Shown piece after piece: positions 23,031 to 38,400 of a DNA stretch of 64,000 nucleotides. The notes beneath the pieces were generated by a model that made no database searches, had not been told where the DNA came from, and saw only the letters and a list, made by a program, of their open reading frames with translations. Within the stretch, counting starts at the first letter, position 1; every line of letters begins with the position of its first letter. The translations under genes were made by a program, and so were the position numbers. The stretch is from Verpa conica. Taxonomy: Eukaryota > Ascomycota > Pezizomycetes > Pezizales > Morchellaceae. The stretch is taken from contig JAUFSD010000004.1 of assembly GCA_033030425.1 (NCBI GenBank), positions 620,001 to 684,000 of the forward strand, in the 5' to 3' direction.

Positions 23031-24527
23031 CCCCCTTAGTGACCTGAGCTAGCCAGAAGTTTTTTATCCGTAGGCTAGGGTAATTTGAAACGGGGGGCAC
23101 TGAAAAAAAGAAACGAAGGGCGAACACGAGAAAAAGGAGGTGAAGAACGCTGTGTCTGAAAACCCAGTGATAGTCCTAAATGACGGGTGGGATATAAAGA
23201 AATTTATGGAAGTATCCAGATTTTCTTCAGGAATATATATAGGATTCAGAAGAACAAGCCATGGTAATCCGCAAAGAAAATACAGAGCCCTGGAGTAGCA
23301 GGTAGACACGGCCAAGCATACCGGTAAGGCATCCTCTCATAGGCCAATAGAGGTCAGCTCCGTTACCGCTCTTATTGCTGTCAAAAAACATGTGGGATCT
23401 TGCATTATTGTAGGAATCAATAAGATTGGGACTCTGAAGACGTTGTTCAACAGGATATGTTTGGCTGTCGTGGTGCCACAACGGGTTCTCAATAGGACAG
23501 GATTTCCTTTTTGGGCCCTCAATAGACAACCCCAATATGTAGCGTGGAACCACCCTATAAAGCCAAAACAAAAATCTCAAGAAAGCCGTAACTCCGTAGA
23601 GGCGTAGACAGGATACTGAAATATGATAATTGAAAATCACAAAATCGGCGTGCTTCCCGGTACGCGGTCGCCTAACGCACGCCAAGCATCGTGCGCTGCG
23701 AAGAGATTGGTTTCAACACTGCTGATATGCCTCTTCAAAATTGAACTATCCTGTGGTACCAAAAGCGTAAAGATACACAGACACGTATGACGGAATCCTG
23801 CTGTATCCACAAACAATGCTGTTTGTGCTCTGTTTTTACACAGAAAACGTTTGTCAGATGTGGGGAGTCAGCAAATGGTGGGCCTGTATAAAGTCAGCCA
23901 CCAAAGTCAACTCCCGGTGAGACCCTTAAGACCAGCGCAAGAGCAGCACCAGTAAAGGGACCCCAAAACCAAAACTTTAATGTTGTGTTCACTCAGGATA
24001 TGGGATGTCGTCTTGTGTTGCCAAGCCGACGGCTACGGGAAGAGCCGGGAAATACCACTTTGGTATTGTGACGTCAAGCAAACACTAACTACCAACACCA
24101 GATCTATACATCCAACCATTCAACCTCAGTCCTCGATCATCCGAACTTTCAATTTAATCTCCCACAAAACATGTTTGTGCTCTCACACAGTCTCACAAAA
24201 CCTCCCTACTTGAAGTTTAACCAGAAGCTGTAGCTGATAGCTATCTAGTCTACACCTTTCAACCAAGTCAGAAACTCCCAGGGGCATAAGTGGTTAAGTG
24301 CATCCTGCTTCGTCATACCAGCAATCGAAGCAGCTTCTTCTATTGGTTAAATCGACTTATAAATTTTCACTCGAAAACTACATGTAGGTATGGGTGGGTG
24401 ACTCTTGGTATATCTAAAAGAATTGCTTCTGGCTACTCATACAAATATAATACTTGTTTAAAATCTATTGAAATTTAACCACAAAAATAATCTTTCTGTG
24501 ACAGGTAATCGAATTGATACACCAAGG

Positions 24528-24570
24528 AAAAAGAAAAGAAAAGAAAAGAAAAGAAAAGAAAAGAAAGAAA
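24528..24570. repeat. (AAAAG)n microsatellite
   Basis: About eight tandem AAAAG/GAAAA units, slightly imperfect at the right end. Confidence 0.9.
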
Positions 24571-27500
24571 AAAGGGTGTACGTGTTTTCCCGACGTTCTA
24601 GACCACTTCTAGAAACTTATCTGGTTCTTATATTGAACGATCACCCGGATATTTCTAGGTTCTATTTAACTCAGGATCCGGGTAAATAGCTAATAGTTTT
24701 AAGATCCTCACGTCAGATAGGTGATCAAACAACGACAGCTATGCTTTGGTTATTAATCCAAAACAAGAGCTCAAGTCTTCAGTGGTCAATGTGCTACGCT
24801 AGTAGCGACTTTGATCTCCATATAGAAAACGCCTACTTGTCTGCTAAACCCAACTGATTTAGGCATCAGAATCTCATGGAGCTGATTATACTTACACCTC
24901 TAGGTGAATTGGCAAGTACTCTAACTATGCATGGCCACTTGATATCTATCATCGGGAAAGTGGTGGGATGGATGCTTGCCACTAGCGTTACTCCTAAGGC
25001 TTGATGGTCTATGAAGGCTAACTCTTTAATATCCCTTTACCATATCGCGCAGATCAATCATTAGCTGTCGGATTTCAGCGATCATTCATGAAACTCTCCC
25101 TTAGTAACTTATGATAATAAATGTGTACCGCGAATCCTCAGCTTCACCACCATGTTGACTAGTTCACCCTTCTAGGAATCAACGCATAACCAAGCTTTAC
25201 TACCAAACTCCTATCGTTTCAAGTTTTGACTCCGAACTCTTGACCGCCGGTTGATCGTAGTGGCAAAATCTGGACTTTGAATGCCTCCCGGCACTTCGGA
25301 CCCTACCCCGGGAGCACACGGATGGCATGCCGGTTTCACTCTCGACACAAACGCACCAAATAGAAGCCTGTTTGAAATTTTTCTAGAAAATTTCTAATAA
25401 CTATATAAGCTGGTTTAAGTGGCCGGAATAAGGTAGTAGTGTAAGTGATAGAAGCACATACCTGTTTCATCATTGATATCATCTGACATATATCCTTCAT
25501 CTAACTTGTTCGGTTCACGATAACTATACCGGATCGGGGGATTCACAAAACACGAAACTGTGGCCGTGCCCTATAGTCGTAGAAGAATCTCAGAAAATTG
25601 GTAGCGAGTGGATGACGACGGTTGAACAGGGTATGTATGAAGATGAAGCATTAAATAGTACGATTCACAATGCATTTCATGCAAATTATTCGACCTGGTT
25701 ACCCCAATGTCAATCCATAATATCGAAAAAAAATTGGTAGTACAGAAAGTTATCATGATTCGAGAAGCGAGCAACAAGAAATCATGGAGGTACTGATAAT
25801 CTTAGCAGTCTAAGGCTGGCAAACGTGGAGTAAAACCCACTGGACCACCCTGAGATCAAGGCTGAGGTTCACTTACAATACCAAAAATACTAATTTGTAA
25901 GAGATATAGTCTTGGTTTACTAGATATCGATTTGGAATGGAGAAGCAAGCTCCGTGAGATGTTTGGGTTGAAGATGGTTCTTCTAGGCTGAATTGAATAA
26001 ACGAGTCGGAGTCTTTAGGGACGCCTCCTGAATTCTTACCTACCTTCTTCATATATCACGAGGGCATTGAAAAGCCTGTTCTAAGGATATGCACGTACAG
26101 AAGCTCATTGTCACCAACTACATGGGAATACCAAACATTCGAACCCACGTCTTGATGGTTATCACACTTATCAGACTGCGTTTCCGAATCACCGGCTGTC
26201 TCAAGTTTACTACCGTCTTTTGGAACCGCTAGGCGATTGAAGAATTTAAGGTTAGTGGTGATTGACGTGCCTGACAGGATCCCCAGGTTCTTGGTTGAAA
26301 CGCTCGTTTGAGATATCTGGTGCTAAGCGATGCCAATCACCATCGCATAGAGGCATGCAACCGCAAATGTTAGCTTGATGGGGGGGTTAGATGAAACGCG
26401 ATGAGGAATCGGCCAAGAGACACACACCAACAATTCACTGGCGCTCAAGCGAGGCTGTACTGGTGCGGTTCGTTTATCCGTGTTTCTCATGTTGTACATG
26501 GGTGAATTCGGGGTTGGAAAACAGCCAAAATACATATCAGCTTGAGATCTCAAACAACTACGGTTGAGGTCATGGTTCTATTTGTTTTTTTGTGCTCTGT
26601 CCTGCACTAGTACTACATGAGCTGCAAACTGAAGGAATTAAATGAATGTATGAGTACTTCAATAGTCGGTTTCCTGCTCCTCTCCATGGGGACCGGAAAT
26701 ATTGCTCCTTTTGTGCCGTTCTACTGGGCACAGACTAAAAAGAGCATGATTCTAAAACTCCCACACCTCGACTTCTGTACTATCTTCGCTAAGGCTCAAA
26801 GGAATAGGTATATCTTTAACACTTATGTACGCGAAGATAGGTACGGTACTACTACCGCAATAAGCCAATATGGTGATACCGTGCCAGATGGTTTTAAGTT
26901 CCCCACTAGCTATAGTAAGTTGAAAGAAATGAAGGATCTACAATGCTGTGCCTCACTCGCTTATGTCTAGGCATCACGGACTACTATTGTTCCTTTTCCG
27001 AATACAGGACTAGAAATAATCATCCCTTCGTGGCGGTGTTAGCCATCTCTCCTCTAGAAAGAAGTCGCTATGATATATGCAGGTCCCTCTTTCAATAGAC
27101 TAGGGGTTTGCAGTAGTAACAGCGGCAGTGGGAGGGACGCGAGAAGTGAGCACGCACAAATCACCCAGTTCCGTCTACATCGCCGTTGGTATTCTATGGA
27201 TGGTGGTGACGGGAAAAACGATCCATGCTGCAGAAGAAGGCTGCATATGTAATGTGCATGGGGTAGCTCCACTTAAGAAAGAGGGTAAGAAATGAGATGC
27301 TCACAGCAAAGAAAGGGGGCGAACTTTCCATCGAGAATACTGACTAATGAATGAATACCATCGAAGTCCTATAGCTATATAGCCAAGGCTAGGCTTTGCG
27401 GCTTGGTCTATAAGTTGTGGAAGCAGGTCCCTAGCCGATTGCTTCATAGCGAGCGCCCAGGCACGAGATCCTGATTTCTGAAACAGCGCGCACGGGGTTG

Positions 27501-29939
27501 GTAAAGGGAAAACAGAGTTTGGGGATCGATGGATGTGAAAGGAAATATTCTGTTCTATTTTTCCCAAAGAGGGAGGAATTAGCACCGGGGGCGAGCTAAC
27601 CTCAGCTAATAGAACAAAGAGAAATAATTAATAGCAGCAACAGATCCCGACATATGGGTCAGAAGATTGGATTTTATTTATGGGCATTTTTGCTTTCTTA
27701 TTTATGGCGATTCTTTTTTCACCGCATTAGTGACATTTTGGCGCCCATTACTTATTATTAGGTCCAGAATAGTCCTTAGGTGGTTGGTTAGCTATTATTG
27801 TTAAGGTGCCTAAATAGTACCTATTTGGTACGCGTCTAACCCTGGTGACCCGAAGATTGTTAAATTGCACTGCCTTGGCCTGGGAGATCGACGGTTGGCT
27901 GATAATAATATCGGCGAAGGGGATCACGATTCACCGCTAGGCAGATTAGAAATAGCATGCTCTTCAAACAACCTAAAGGATTCTTTTGGTACGAGATAGC
28001 TGTTGGCCAAAGTGCCGCTGTTGGTATCGGGGAACACCGTAGAACCGGGCATGACGGCGGTAGAAAAAAAATTCAGGAACAGCAAGACAACTCGAAACGA
28101 CAGAACCGGAAAAACTCCGAGAGGCTGCCGTTCGGAGAATTATCTTGCGTTATACCACGGGTGTTTATACCTCCACTTTTTCCCACGGGATCCAGGTATT
28201 GTTTCTCTAACTAGTTTGGGTATTTCGGCTTTTTAGAAGCCTTCTAAACCACAAGTTTGAGCATTTATAGGCATGGAATAATTCGGACAAAGCGTTGCTC
28301 TTTGGTCTACTCTTCCCCGTCGCCACCAAGCATCACGATGTTTTGATCCAGATTAGTCTATCAGTTCTACAGAATGGGAAGGAACAAGAGTAACAAGAAT
28401 TGAGGATCGCTGTTAAATTCTCAAGCGCGGTGAGACTAAATTCTTATGTACGCCTACTTTGAGCTTCCTCGTACTATAAAAATAAGGGTAAAAATAAAAG
28501 AGACATTGAAATTTTACTTTACCGTTGGCGCCTCCGACATGCTAAGCTCAGCAAGAGTCAAGAAAGAGCTGCAGATGTTGTTGAGCCATCGTCTGACAGC
28601 TTCTCTTGTTGTTCATGGGGAAATTAGCCCCACGCGAAATCATGGAGACCAAGACAGTCGATGGAGCGATATCAGGAACAGGTTTAGTGCCTATTTCCAC
28701 TTCCTGCAAGCCACCGACTTTAGGCCCGGACGTTTGTCGTTCGCGTATTCGCTCGTTAGTAAGAATCGCCCAGTGGGCCAATCAGAAAGGGGAGCCTCAA
28801 GGGGTTAGAAAAAAAGCCGAACCAAGACAACACATCCACGAGATTACGCTCAGGCGGTCACACGTCGATATCCTGATTGGTCCCAGAGGACCCTTTACGA
28901 GAATTTTTTTTGTCATTCACAGCCCGGTCTCCTGTATTGGATTACGAAAGGTCTGAAGGCTTTCAGTGGCCACAGTTCATTCTCTACGTATTTTGCATTG
29001 CAGCGGGGGATGGAGTGTGTGGACGGTAAAAGAAAGGCAAGATTACAGAGAAAGAAAACAAAAAAAAAACGACCTGGACGTTGGACGTCCAGATGGATAG
29101 GAATTGGGTGGGTGATGTCGAGGGGTTCGCAAGCGCGTGTTTCAGGTTTTGAGAAAGTAGGTACCGAATCAGAAGGCAGGACAGGCATTGTATTGTGCGC
29201 TGAACAGGAACAGGCATCTCCATCGGACAAGGCCCAGCCAGGAAGCAGCGGCAGGCCTTTTGGAGCAGGCAACAAAAAAGAGGAGTAGTAAGAGGGTTAG
29301 ACGAGGTTAACAATTAATAGAGAAAGCAAGAGGCAGAGATAGACAGAAAGGGTAGCAAAGCAAGCATCAAGAGCAGTGACTGTTGGGTAGAGAACAAAGT
29401 AGTAGACTGTGAAAACCCCCTTTTCTGATACACCCACTCGCGTTTTTCGCTTGCCTGGGCGGGGGAAGGATCAAGTGGCCATTGTCCGGGATCACACAAA
29501 ACGGTGCTCTGGTCCAGCGAGGGCGAAGTAAATAAACCTTGACCAGAGCAGTGGAGATACCTGGGAGCAGAGACTCAGGGAAGAGGCCTCAGAGGACAAC
29601 TCGGGTATTTGAAGTTTAGAATTACAGAGCCCAGATAATACAGCTTGAACACAACGAGAGGTCTGAAGGCCCTCTGGAGAAGAGAAACACAGCAGCCATC
29701 CACGAATCCATGGACTACAAGCTCCTCCTACTCCACCAGCCAACCAACAACCACAACACCAGGTAGTAAAAAAAAACCCCCCCGCCTCTACCCAGAGGGG
29801 CAGGGCTCTGGCAGTGACCAGCATCCAGATCCACACACGAGGATCACCTCCGTATCCATATCCATATCTATCGAAGTCCTCACTCAACCCATATCCATAT
29901 CCATCCACCCGTTTTTCCCAAGTCAGCCAGCAGCCCGCT

Positions 29940-30430
29940 CGCTTTCCCGCCCTCGCTGCTTGCCTCGTTCACCCCCCCGTCGAACGCCCCTCCACAAGAA
30001 AAGTGAACCAGGGCACTCCACTCAGTCCCCCCCTTAGCCGCCAACCCTCCCACCCACCCCCTTCCCTCCACCACAAACATCCCTTCATATACACCGTGCA
30101 TCATCTCCTTCTTCCTCCCCCCGTTCTCCCCTCTCCTCCCCCTCGTCCCAGATTTTCTTCTCTCTCCTTCGCCGCTTCTCCCTCTTCTTACCCTACCTCC
30201 CCCTCCTACTTACCTTCCCCTCTTCCCAAAAAAGGCTTCCTGAAGTATTCCTGTACTTCATACGCTTTCTTTGTTTTTTATTTTTTTATTTCAACGTTCG
30301 CGCGTCTAAGGACAGGCCTTTCTTTACGCAGGACAACAGAGGCAGGACCCTCAAACCATCGTTCATTCAAATCCTTCCTCACTCTCGCTCTGTCTCTCTA
30401 TCTATACTCTGCGTCTTTTCCATTTTTTTA
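29940..30430 (+). promoter_or_regulatory. Long pyrimidine-rich tract, likely STE12 promoter/5' leader
   Basis: About 500 bases of almost pure C/T runs (CCTCCCCCCGTTCTCCCC and similar) starting about 700 bp and ending about 210 bp before the STE12 start codon. Pyrimidine tracts are common near transcription starts of filamentous ascomycete genes. Just upstream (29850-29905) is a short CCATAT repeat cluster. Confidence 0.5.
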
Positions 30431-30639
30431 AAAAAGGAATCATACACGCGCGACCGCGGCTTGAGAAAGATTATCCTGAGAACGTTAACATTATTTTACT
30501 CCCCCCTATTTGCTGGTCACTTCTGGCATCAATACTGCGATCCTACAAAAATTCTGCCCGCAGAATTCGCTTCACTCCATTCGCCCTTTTCTCTCAATCG
30601 ATATAGTGCCGGTCGCTCTATAGCGCGACTACCGCAGTC

Positions 30640-32936
<2,297 letters not shown>

Positions 32937-35900
32937 AAGGGGAACTTGACGAGTATTGGATTACGTTATCTTGCTACTGCATCTGGCGATGTTTCTGCGA
33001 GAATGTCTTTATTTTTAGGGTTTGGGAACTCGGGACAATTTGGGTTTACATGGGCGTCCTCATATTTTGCGGAAAGACTCTCATGTGGTTTCATTGTTTT
33101 TATTTCTATTATTTCTATTTCTTTTGGATGTTGGTGCACAGTGGTTTACATGTTGGGGAAGGGGAAGGGGAAGATATCCCTTGTGTCCAGGGACGGGCAG
33201 GCTTTTTTACCTCCTTTTTTAAATACTCGATTCTTGTTTTGTATACCCGTCATCGCTCATCTCATTTGTCTGCTATACTTTTTTATTTCCCTTTCCTTTT
33301 TATGTTCATGTGCTATTTTTATTTTACCCTTTTTCATTTTACTATCTTTTTGTTTTTTTATTGACTATGGGGCGGGGTTCGGCGCATGCTGTTTCTCTGA
33401 TCGACGTTCCACTAGCGAGGGATGGACAAGGAAATAGGTTTGTACGATTGCTTTTAGTTTATTTGGGTTATTTACAACCCCCCACACTTCTGTTTTTTTT
33501 CTTTGACCAACTCAGCTCACTTTGTCGGCCGGTCTTCATACCTCCCTTATAGTCTTGGGAACTTCCTTTGTCCTTCATTACCCGAGTACTCACCCGACAT
33601 TTTGAGTCGTTTACTTGATGCCATGTGGTACGTTGTTGTAATAATTGCAGCAACCTACTTGGCTCTGGATATCAAGCGAGTTAGCACTGCACGGAATGAG
33701 ATGAAAAAAAGTATATTCGATCGGCTGACTTTATTGCTGACCAGTGGTTAATGATATCTTTTGTTTCTATATACTCGCTTTTAGTCGCCTTTTTTTTATT
33801 TATCTCTCTTTATGTTTCCTATGTTTTCTATGCTTATTATTTCCTTTATGTAGGGGTTCAATCTTTTCTATCATTACTTTTCTTATGTTGTGTGGTTACA
33901 TAGATTTGGCTTTTGGTTTTGGGTTTCCGGTGCCCGCGGGGTTGGTGCAATGGAACAGGGAACAAACGGTGGGAAATGGTGGCTTGGGGGGTTTAGTGAA
34001 GGAGAAATACAAAGTGTTTTCAACTATATATTCTCATTACTGTTACTTTCATGGTTATGGTCATTTTTCTATGGGTTGGCATAGGGCAGGCTCTATTATT
34101 CTTAGTATTACCTATAAAGGAAAGATTTTTATTGGCTTTGGTTTTATTCTGACGGCGGGTTCTGGTGTTATTCTTTCGCTTATTCCGTAATTCGCGGCTT
34201 TCTAGGGAGGGGGCTCTAGATGAAGTTTGAGTTATGGTCCTAAGATTCTTTCCCCCTTTACATTTCTTTTGTAATTAATTGGACGTGGACATATATCGTA
34301 TATTCAGCAATTTCAATATTATCTTTCAAGCTAAGCGTCCAGGTTCGAGTGCGCATGTCTCAAGGGGTCACTGTTTTGACTGACGTCCTCTGTGCTTCTC
34401 GCCAGTTGGCAAATGGGAGACGGAAATTGAGTATTTAATTTGGGCTATGACGTTTTGCCGTCTTCCGATTATGTACAGATCGCTTGACCTGGTAGGTGGA
34501 AAACTAATCAGTACTCATATCCCGGTGCCTGAGACTTTCTTATCCGCCTTAGCTGATTCGAAGCTGAAGACTCTGTGGCTTTCAATCCCAATGCTAGATA
34601 CGAGTGTATTGCAATGCCCTGTAAAAAAAGTTGTCCTACAGATATAGGCAAGAGGTCCATTGGGGGATTTTCGATCAGCGTATAAAGAGCCTATGTATAC
34701 AAGTGCCTATATATTATCATAGTCAATATGTGCGTAGTGGTACATATATGCAATAGCCACGATATTTTATGCCGGTATAGATAGGACTTGAACGCTGGAT
34801 CATCCAATAACACCCTGATTACCCCTGGTACGGTTACACGTGTTTCCCACGCTCTTATTTTTTTCTTCCTGTCGTAGGGACAGTCACACAGTCTGGACGA
34901 ACCAGTCCCCAAAAATTTTCTCAGACCCTGAAGATCCAAGAGGCTGAGAGGGGAGGGAGTTACATTGCCCCGGGTTTAAAGCATGGTCAAGACCTGGAGT
35001 GGGTAAGATACTTGAAACTTTGATTGCCAATCTGCGATTCTGGAAGCTCTGGAAAACCTTCAAACGTCCAAATGTGGAACCAGGAGTTGATGGGGAATGT
35101 AGTGCAGAGAAGGTAAGCGCGGATAGAGTTAGCGAAGGCGTCTATCCTGCATATATGCGATGCGCTGTAATGACGATAAAATATTATAGCCGCCTTGGTA
35201 ACCTAAGGTAGCGGTGCACATGTGGTACTTGTATACTCTACCTTCCCTAGTAGCGGTCCAATCCCGGGCCACACACATGCAACAATGAAGATGTGTACTC
35301 CCTCCACTGCCATGGCTCCGGTAAAAGATAGTCGAGCTTCTGGATTCCGTTTCTGTCACTCTATTTACCCAATGAGGGGCGGAAAAGTCGGTGGGTTAGG
35401 GTAGGTTGCTGTAGCTACAAGATTGTTGATCATTGCTATCAAGTCCCTGCATGGAAATTCTCCTTCCCTTATCTATCCTGCATTTGCATTCAATTTCGGG
35501 ATAAATGCAATATCTATCACTCACAATCCATCAACTCCACTGAGCAGGTCTTATCTTATTTGTCGACTCAGAAATTAAGGTAACGTGCCCGAAAAGCCCA
35601 GATGCTCCGGAGTTCTCTACAAACACATCATAATACTGTCTTGTAATCACTTCACAGAAGAACTGTGCTCAATGACGTCATCGTAGGTATTTTCATGTGT
35701 TTCTTCTGCATTGGTCGTACTATTCCGAACCCGTGGTTACCAATCTTTTTTCTCTCCGATATCAGTTTTCAAATTCGTGTAGTGTGAGCGACTAATCACA
35801 ATTCGGACTACAGCGGCAGCTTAATAGTTTCGGTTATAGTGGTGCCTAAAGTTTTCAACTCACGTCTTTGTCCTACGGTAGGGGGATATAGTTCCTTGCC

Positions 35901-36207
35901 AGCACTTTATCAAGTCCGGATCTGGTTCAGAATCACTCTACTAGTTATTAATGCTTTCTAGAATAAGGAAAATCCATTTCTTGGTATTGCGGACAGGTTG
36001 TAAGAGTAGAAAAGTTAGCGTTATGCACCAGAGCACCCTCGTAAGCTGGTATGCATAAAAAGAAAACCCCATTACCCAAAGTCAACAATCCATTACTCCT
36101 TTAGCATCTGCATGTATTCCCCGAGAATCCCTTGGATATACTCAGGCATTCCTATAAGGACACGAATAAAGAACACCTGTGTCAATACCCAGTCCGTAGT
36201 CCTACAT
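32937..36207. other. STE12 3' flank and gene-free stretch
   Basis: Sequence just after STE12 (32940-34200) is very T-rich on the plus strand, giving long hydrophobic-looking frames (32946-33437, 33744-34190) that are best read as 3' UTR composition. No recognised gene up to 36207. A tRNA-like patch near 34780 does not fold. Confidence 0.5.
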
Positions 36208-37066
36208 TTATTTCAAACTCCTTGCGATGTCTCTCCTCATTTTTTCTGCATCAGACAACTGCACAGGAACGTTCGGCTGAGCCCACTTCAAGTCCTCGTT
36301 TTTGACCCTGTTGGTATACTGATTGAGCGCACCATATGACCCCACTGTGTCATCGCTACCTTCAGTGTCTTCTTCATATAACTTTTGGCTGATCTCATTG
36401 CCCTCAAGCTTAATTGGTATGTCAGAATTTATCTCTCTCAGGCCTTCATTCTCCTTCTGATTGTGGTCTCCATTTCTATCGGCTTTAGTAGTCAAGACGA
36501 CTGGTTCCTCCTTCCTCTCCTCCTTATTTGTTTGCGCCTTTATAGTTTTCTTTGGGTTCTCAGTGGCACTGCTCCCTGAAAAGGCGCCAATGACCCATCT
36601 AATGGAAATCAGACTAGTAACTGTAGAGATCCAAACGCATGTAGCAACTGTAGCAGTCACAGCTAGGACTGAGAACATAACACACACTACTCGTGTCTAC
36701 GAGTCAGCTTCTATTTAATACCTAGAGGATTTTCTTTTAAGGGAAGAACATACATCCAATACCAACCCAGAACGTAACAAATCCCACGGCCAACCCGCTC
36801 AGGCTCAGGGCGAAACCTAATAATCCAAGAACAGGCAAGATGCTAAATAGGAGTTGAATCGCTAAAAACGACTGTGCTCAGAACCATACTCATTAGCTTC
36901 ACTTTAGGAAAGATTCGGGGGGAGGGCTACTCGCAGCAAAGAGTGGTTGCTGTCTAGAAAATACGACAACTTTCTTATAGAACTCTTCCCTGGTCTCCTG
37001 GTCTGCAACTCTTGTGTCGAATTGGACCACCAGATAGTAGGCGGCAGACCGGAGGTATGATGTCAT
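36208..37066 (-). CDS. Promethin/LDO-like lipid-droplet hairpin protein (candidate)
   Basis: Three exons, 37066-36931, 36861-36754, 36686-36208, give 240 aa in frame. The N terminus MTSYLRSAAYYLVVQFDTRV with REEFYKKVVVFSRQQPLFAA resembles the amphipathic start of fungal promethin/LDO proteins, and is followed by two long helices: LLFSILPVLGLLGFALSLSG with LAVGFVTFWVGIG, and CVMFSVLAVTATVATCVWIS. The C-terminal ~130 residues are polar and acidic (KLYEEDTEGSDD), ending in VQLSDAEKMRRDIARSLK. In yeast and animals, LDO/promethin (LDAF1) binds seipin at ER sites of lipid-droplet formation. The exon 1 donor (GTAGCC) and exon 3 acceptor were chosen to keep the helices in frame; other choices shift only a few residues. 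Family assignment is by pattern of hairpin plus flanks and is uncertain. Confidence 0.5.
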
Positions 37067-38400
37067 GGTATCTATATGACTTAACAGTATGTGTATCTGA
37101 GGATATGAAGTGTATTCTTGTAGAGTACAGTTGATATCAAAGTGGACCTTTGAAGGGGGATAGTAGATGGGGATGGCTGACGTTGCCTTTTATTGACGCG
37201 CAGGGGCGAGGCGACATATGACGTTGCCCTTGCACGTGTGTCTTGGCACATACTCAGTGACATTCCGTTGCCTGTGAGGGGTCTTGATTCTTAATATCTC
37301 AGTAGGCCTTATAGTTTCGATAGTATTGACAGATTCTTAATAGATTGTACAAAACACGATAATTTGGTTTTTCTAATTGTTTCGCGTGGCTGATCACGGA
37401 TTTAGCATGCACTAAATAGGATAAGAGCTACTCCTCAAATAAGAATTATAGATCCCTCTTATGATCCTGTCAAGCATTCCAACTACCTAGTCTTCTATAA
37501 GAATCTTTACGAATAATTGTTTTCTGGCATTGATTTTTGCTTCTTGCCTCTTCCCCTGCGCCTGGCACCCTGTTGCAAAGGACCGTGACCCTGGAGGTCT
37601 CAGCTCTCATTTAAGCAAACGCTTGTTTCTCAACCTCCTGAAGCCTCAAACTGATCGCCACCGAGCAACAGCAGACAATGTCTCACTTTTCCGTGCCGCG
37701 ATTATGAGTAATGTGGCGACTATTCCATGTCCCTGAAAGAGGGGTCATTAGCGGGGAGTTTAAGGAGCGGGGAGAACAAAAATACATGTATGGTGCGCTT
37801 GGTCTTAAAAGTGTACCGGTATTTTAGGCTGATATTACAACGCCAATAATAGGTAAAATTTCCCAGGTAAACTTGGGAAGTCTTTTGATGTAGTGTTAGA
37901 GCTTTCCAAGTTTTTGTAGACCACTGAGGGCTATGGTTGTTGTGGAATAAAGCCTCACTTTTGGGTGCAAAAAGTGACATTTGGAACTATTCTCTATTAT
38001 GCATACATGTAGTATATGACTAGATATACCTAAGGTGACTATTCAAATATTATGCATTAAAAGGCTGTTTTATATATTAGAAATACTTCAGTGCTTAAAA
38101 TATAGCATTAGGAAAATTTTGACAATGATATACAAACATTAATATTTTTAAGAGAGAAGCAGTCAGTAGAATTTGTATATTTGGGTATACTTGGCACACT
38201 TGGGCATATTAGGGATGTTCCACATCCCAGTTTAGCTAGTACGCCTTTAAGGCCGTGCGCACCATAGTTATATTTTTTTTCTTAAAAAGCTTATTGTAGC
38301 ACAAATTTAAACTACAACTACATGTATTTAAATTACGAGGAATTTGTGTTGTTATATAGAGGTGCTTAAATATGTCTGGTCCTCATATTACAAGTTAAAC
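37067..38400. other. Gene-free A+T-rich stretch
   Basis: No gene seen. Three TACATGTA palindromes fall within about 540 bp (near 37783, 38003 and 38319), the densest group in the window. Confidence 0.5.

Larger units (their letters stand above)
23031..30639. other. Gene-poor 7.6-kb stretch before STE12
   Basis: No frame here could be assigned. The longest, such as 26617-26970 plus and 28446-28808 plus, lack domains and overlap others. It contains a 19-bp repeat shared with a GCN2 intron (23045-23063), an AAAAG microsatellite (24528-24570), a TACATGTA near 24379 and a very C/T-rich tract at 29940-30430 that is probably STE12 promoter/leader. Confidence 0.5.

Noticed and set aside
24280..24365. 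tRNA-like patch (GGGGCATAAGTGGTTAAGTG) after the STE3 upstream region
   Set aside because: The D-arm-like part is present, but no B box or T arm and no closing acceptor stem could be formed.
26617..26970. 117-codon plus-strand frame
   Set aside because: No recognised motifs, no splice context and no similarity to known transposon proteins that I can see.
29814..30431. 205-codon Pro/Ser-rich plus-strand frame before STE12
   Set aside because: It is a translation of the low-complexity C/T tract and most likely promoter or leader.
32946..34190. Hydrophobic plus-strand frames after STE12
   Set aside because: Their Phe/Leu richness follows from the T-rich 3' flank; no start context, splice support or family.
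34775..34835. Minus-strand tRNA-like T-loop (GTTCAAGTC)
   Set aside because: The stem bases around the loop do not pair and no matching 5' acceptor strand exists.
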